NCBI GenBank assembly: GCA_011523115.1
Contig: WTHO01000031.1
Span: 8,641 to 15,104, forward strand
Direction: 5' to 3'
DNA: 6,464 nucleotides
From: Halieaceae bacterium
GTDB lineage: Bacteria > Pseudomonadota > Gammaproteobacteria > Pseudomonadales > Halieaceae
Shown: positions 5,488-6,464 of the stretch, piece after piece
Numbering within the stretch: the stretch's first letter is position 1
Layout: each line of letters opens with the position of its first letter
Position numbers and translations under genes: made by a program
Notes under the pieces: model-generated
Database searches by the model: none
The model's input: the letters and a program-made list of their open reading frames with translations, nothing else
What the model was told of the DNA's origin: nothing

Positions 5488-6464
5488 TCAATCACCAAAG
5501 AGCTTTTTAATGAATGATCCCGCTTTCTCTTCAATTGCATCCTGTACCTGCTGCTTGGCTTCATTTGCCAGGATTTGCTCGGCGATAGTCGCTACGTCAA
5601 CTTTGCAGGAGGCGCCAGCCTCAGACGACAAGTTGCCCGCACAATCCACCGGCCAGTCTACGCCAGCGTAACGTTGATCGATCACACACAGTGGGCTGAC
5701 CTGCATAATGTCGTTGTTGACCTGTCCTTCCATGCGAAAACCGAAGTCCATTGAGCTGAGATCAACGTCTCCCGAGCCTTTCATGACGATCCCGGGCGTC
5801 GCGAAGCGCAATCGCTCAATGTCACCGACCCCCTCGTCGAAGTCGATGCCCAACGAGAGATCGGTAATCGGCGTAGTGGTGGGTAGTCCCGCGATGGGAG
5901 GGATCTTGTTGACCACTGCCACCGCATTGCAGACGAGGCCCTGAACCGAGACCTTCTCCAGTACGAGGTCTTGCCCAGCCGCCTTGATATCGCCATCAAG
6001 GCCGCCAACGAGATCCTCAGCTGTGACGCCTTTGCTTTCGACATCCCAGCTCATTTCAATACGACCCGAGGCAGCATCATGATTGCCTAAACTCGCCAGC
6101 AGAAGGCCTATATTGACGCCCTTCAGACCGCCCTCGACCTCGGCCTCGACCACCGGTCGCCGCGCATTCAGGCTAACGCGGGTGTCAAGTTGCCCCTGAT
6201 GAAGCACGCCACGAATGTAGTCAATATCGGCAACGCCATCGCGCACGCGCATCGAGACTTGCGCGTCAGTAATCGACTGACCGGCCGCAACGAGTTCGTC
6301 GGCTACCACACTGAGTTCAAGATCCAGATTCTGCAGCGGCCCCACGGGTAGTGGCACAGGCGCACTGGCCGAGGAGCCCTCAGAGCTTGGTTGGGACGCA
6401 GGCTCATTGGCGCTCGCTGTAGAGTCGGTAGCAGGTAGCGTGGCGGGTTGGATCTGATCAACGT
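5488..6464 (-). CDS. AsmA-family protein, C-terminal part
   Basis: The last 324 residues are visible; the frame is open to the window edge, so the N-terminal membrane anchor and most of the beta-groove region are missing. The first 50 or so visible residues are a low-complexity Ala/Ser/Pro/Glu linker (ASANEPASQPSSEGSSASAP), as AsmA proteins have before their C-terminal domain. After it come repeating beta-strand patterns with the typical phrases GLDGDIKAAGQDLVLEKVSV and GIVMKGSGDVDLSSMDFGFRM. The end has WPVDCAGNLSSEAGASCKVD and an amphipathic helix finishing KAGSFIKKLFGD. Cys pairs in the last third (CVID, CAGN, CKVD) fit a periplasmic, disulfide-bonded domain. AsmA-family proteins are anchored in the inner membrane, span the periplasm and influence phospholipid movement to the outer membrane. 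A GTG at 6357 could look like a start, but the linker continues upstream without a stop, so the gene extends past the window. selO follows 30 nt downstream. Confidence 0.88.
   Translation of the reverse strand, partial: VDQIQPATLPATDSTASANEPASQPSSEGSSASAPVPLPVGPLQNLDLELSVVADELVAAGQSITDAQVSMRVRDGVADIDYIRGVLHQGQLDTRVSLNARRPVVEAEVEGGLKGVNIGLLLASLGNHDAASGRIEMSWDVESKGVTAEDLVGGLDGDIKAAGQDLVLEKVSVQGLVCNAVAVVNKIPPIAGLPTTTPITDLSLGIDFDEGVGDIERLRFATPGIVMKGSGDVDLSSMDFGFRMEGQVNNDIMQVSPLCVIDQRYAGVDWPVDCAGNLSSEAGASCKVDVATIAEQILANEAKQQVQDAIEEKAGSFIKKLFGD

Noticed and set aside
5488..6357. A complete 289-residue gene starting at GTG 6357
   Set aside because: The frame is open upstream to the window edge and reads as a typical AsmA Ala/Ser/Pro linker. 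The GTG has no ribosome-binding site and the protein would lack any membrane anchor or signal peptide.

Overview
The window comes from a bacterial chromosome of moderately high GC content. The protein set is an AsmA-family envelope protein, SelO, an HlyD-family adaptor with its small membrane partner, and an LAAC-type lipoprotein. Together with the codon usage this points to a marine-type gammaproteobacterium, possibly near the OM60/NOR5 (Halieaceae) group. That placement is an inference from remembered family resemblance and was not tested by any search.

Layout. Positions 1-1172 hold three minus-strand genes read right to left: a cupin protein (693-1172), a small two-segment membrane protein (266-664) and the first 87 codons of an HlyD-type membrane-fusion protein (1-263, cut by the window edge). 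Spacings of 28 and 2 nt suggest one operon. A 290-nt divergent intergenic region (1173-1462) follows. It holds a candidate promoter in each direction, a 14-nt-loop inverted repeat, a 12-bp perfect palindrome and a 35-nt tract made only of C and A. Positions 1463-2197 (+) encode an outer-membrane-type lipoprotein with a PDZ domain that appears to interrupt an NTF2/SnoaL-like fold. It ends at a strong intrinsic terminator (2213-2239) that it shares convergently with the next gene.

Positions 2245-3885 (minus) encode the most unusual protein: a dihydroorotate-dehydrogenase-type flavoprotein fused to a complete PyrK-type FAD/NAD/[2Fe-2S] electron-transfer module. It starts at TTG and has its own good sigma70-type promoter. 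Positions 3973-5457 (minus) encode SelO, the pseudokinase-fold protein AMPylator, with all catalytic residues. It ends directly at a hairpin/T-tract terminator. Upstream of it, 5488 to the window edge (minus) is the C-terminal part of an AsmA-family protein, probably co-transcribed with selO.

Themes. Envelope functions dominate (AsmA, lipoprotein, HlyD adaptor), with two redox-linked proteins: SelO, with its conserved Cys pair, and the PyrD-PyrK fusion. I saw no RNA genes, CRISPR array, insertion sequence or attachment site. The strongest candidates for something undescribed are the fused dehydrogenase, whose active-site loop departs from the usual PyrD pattern, and the PDZ-in-NTF2 lipoprotein with its C/A-only leader.
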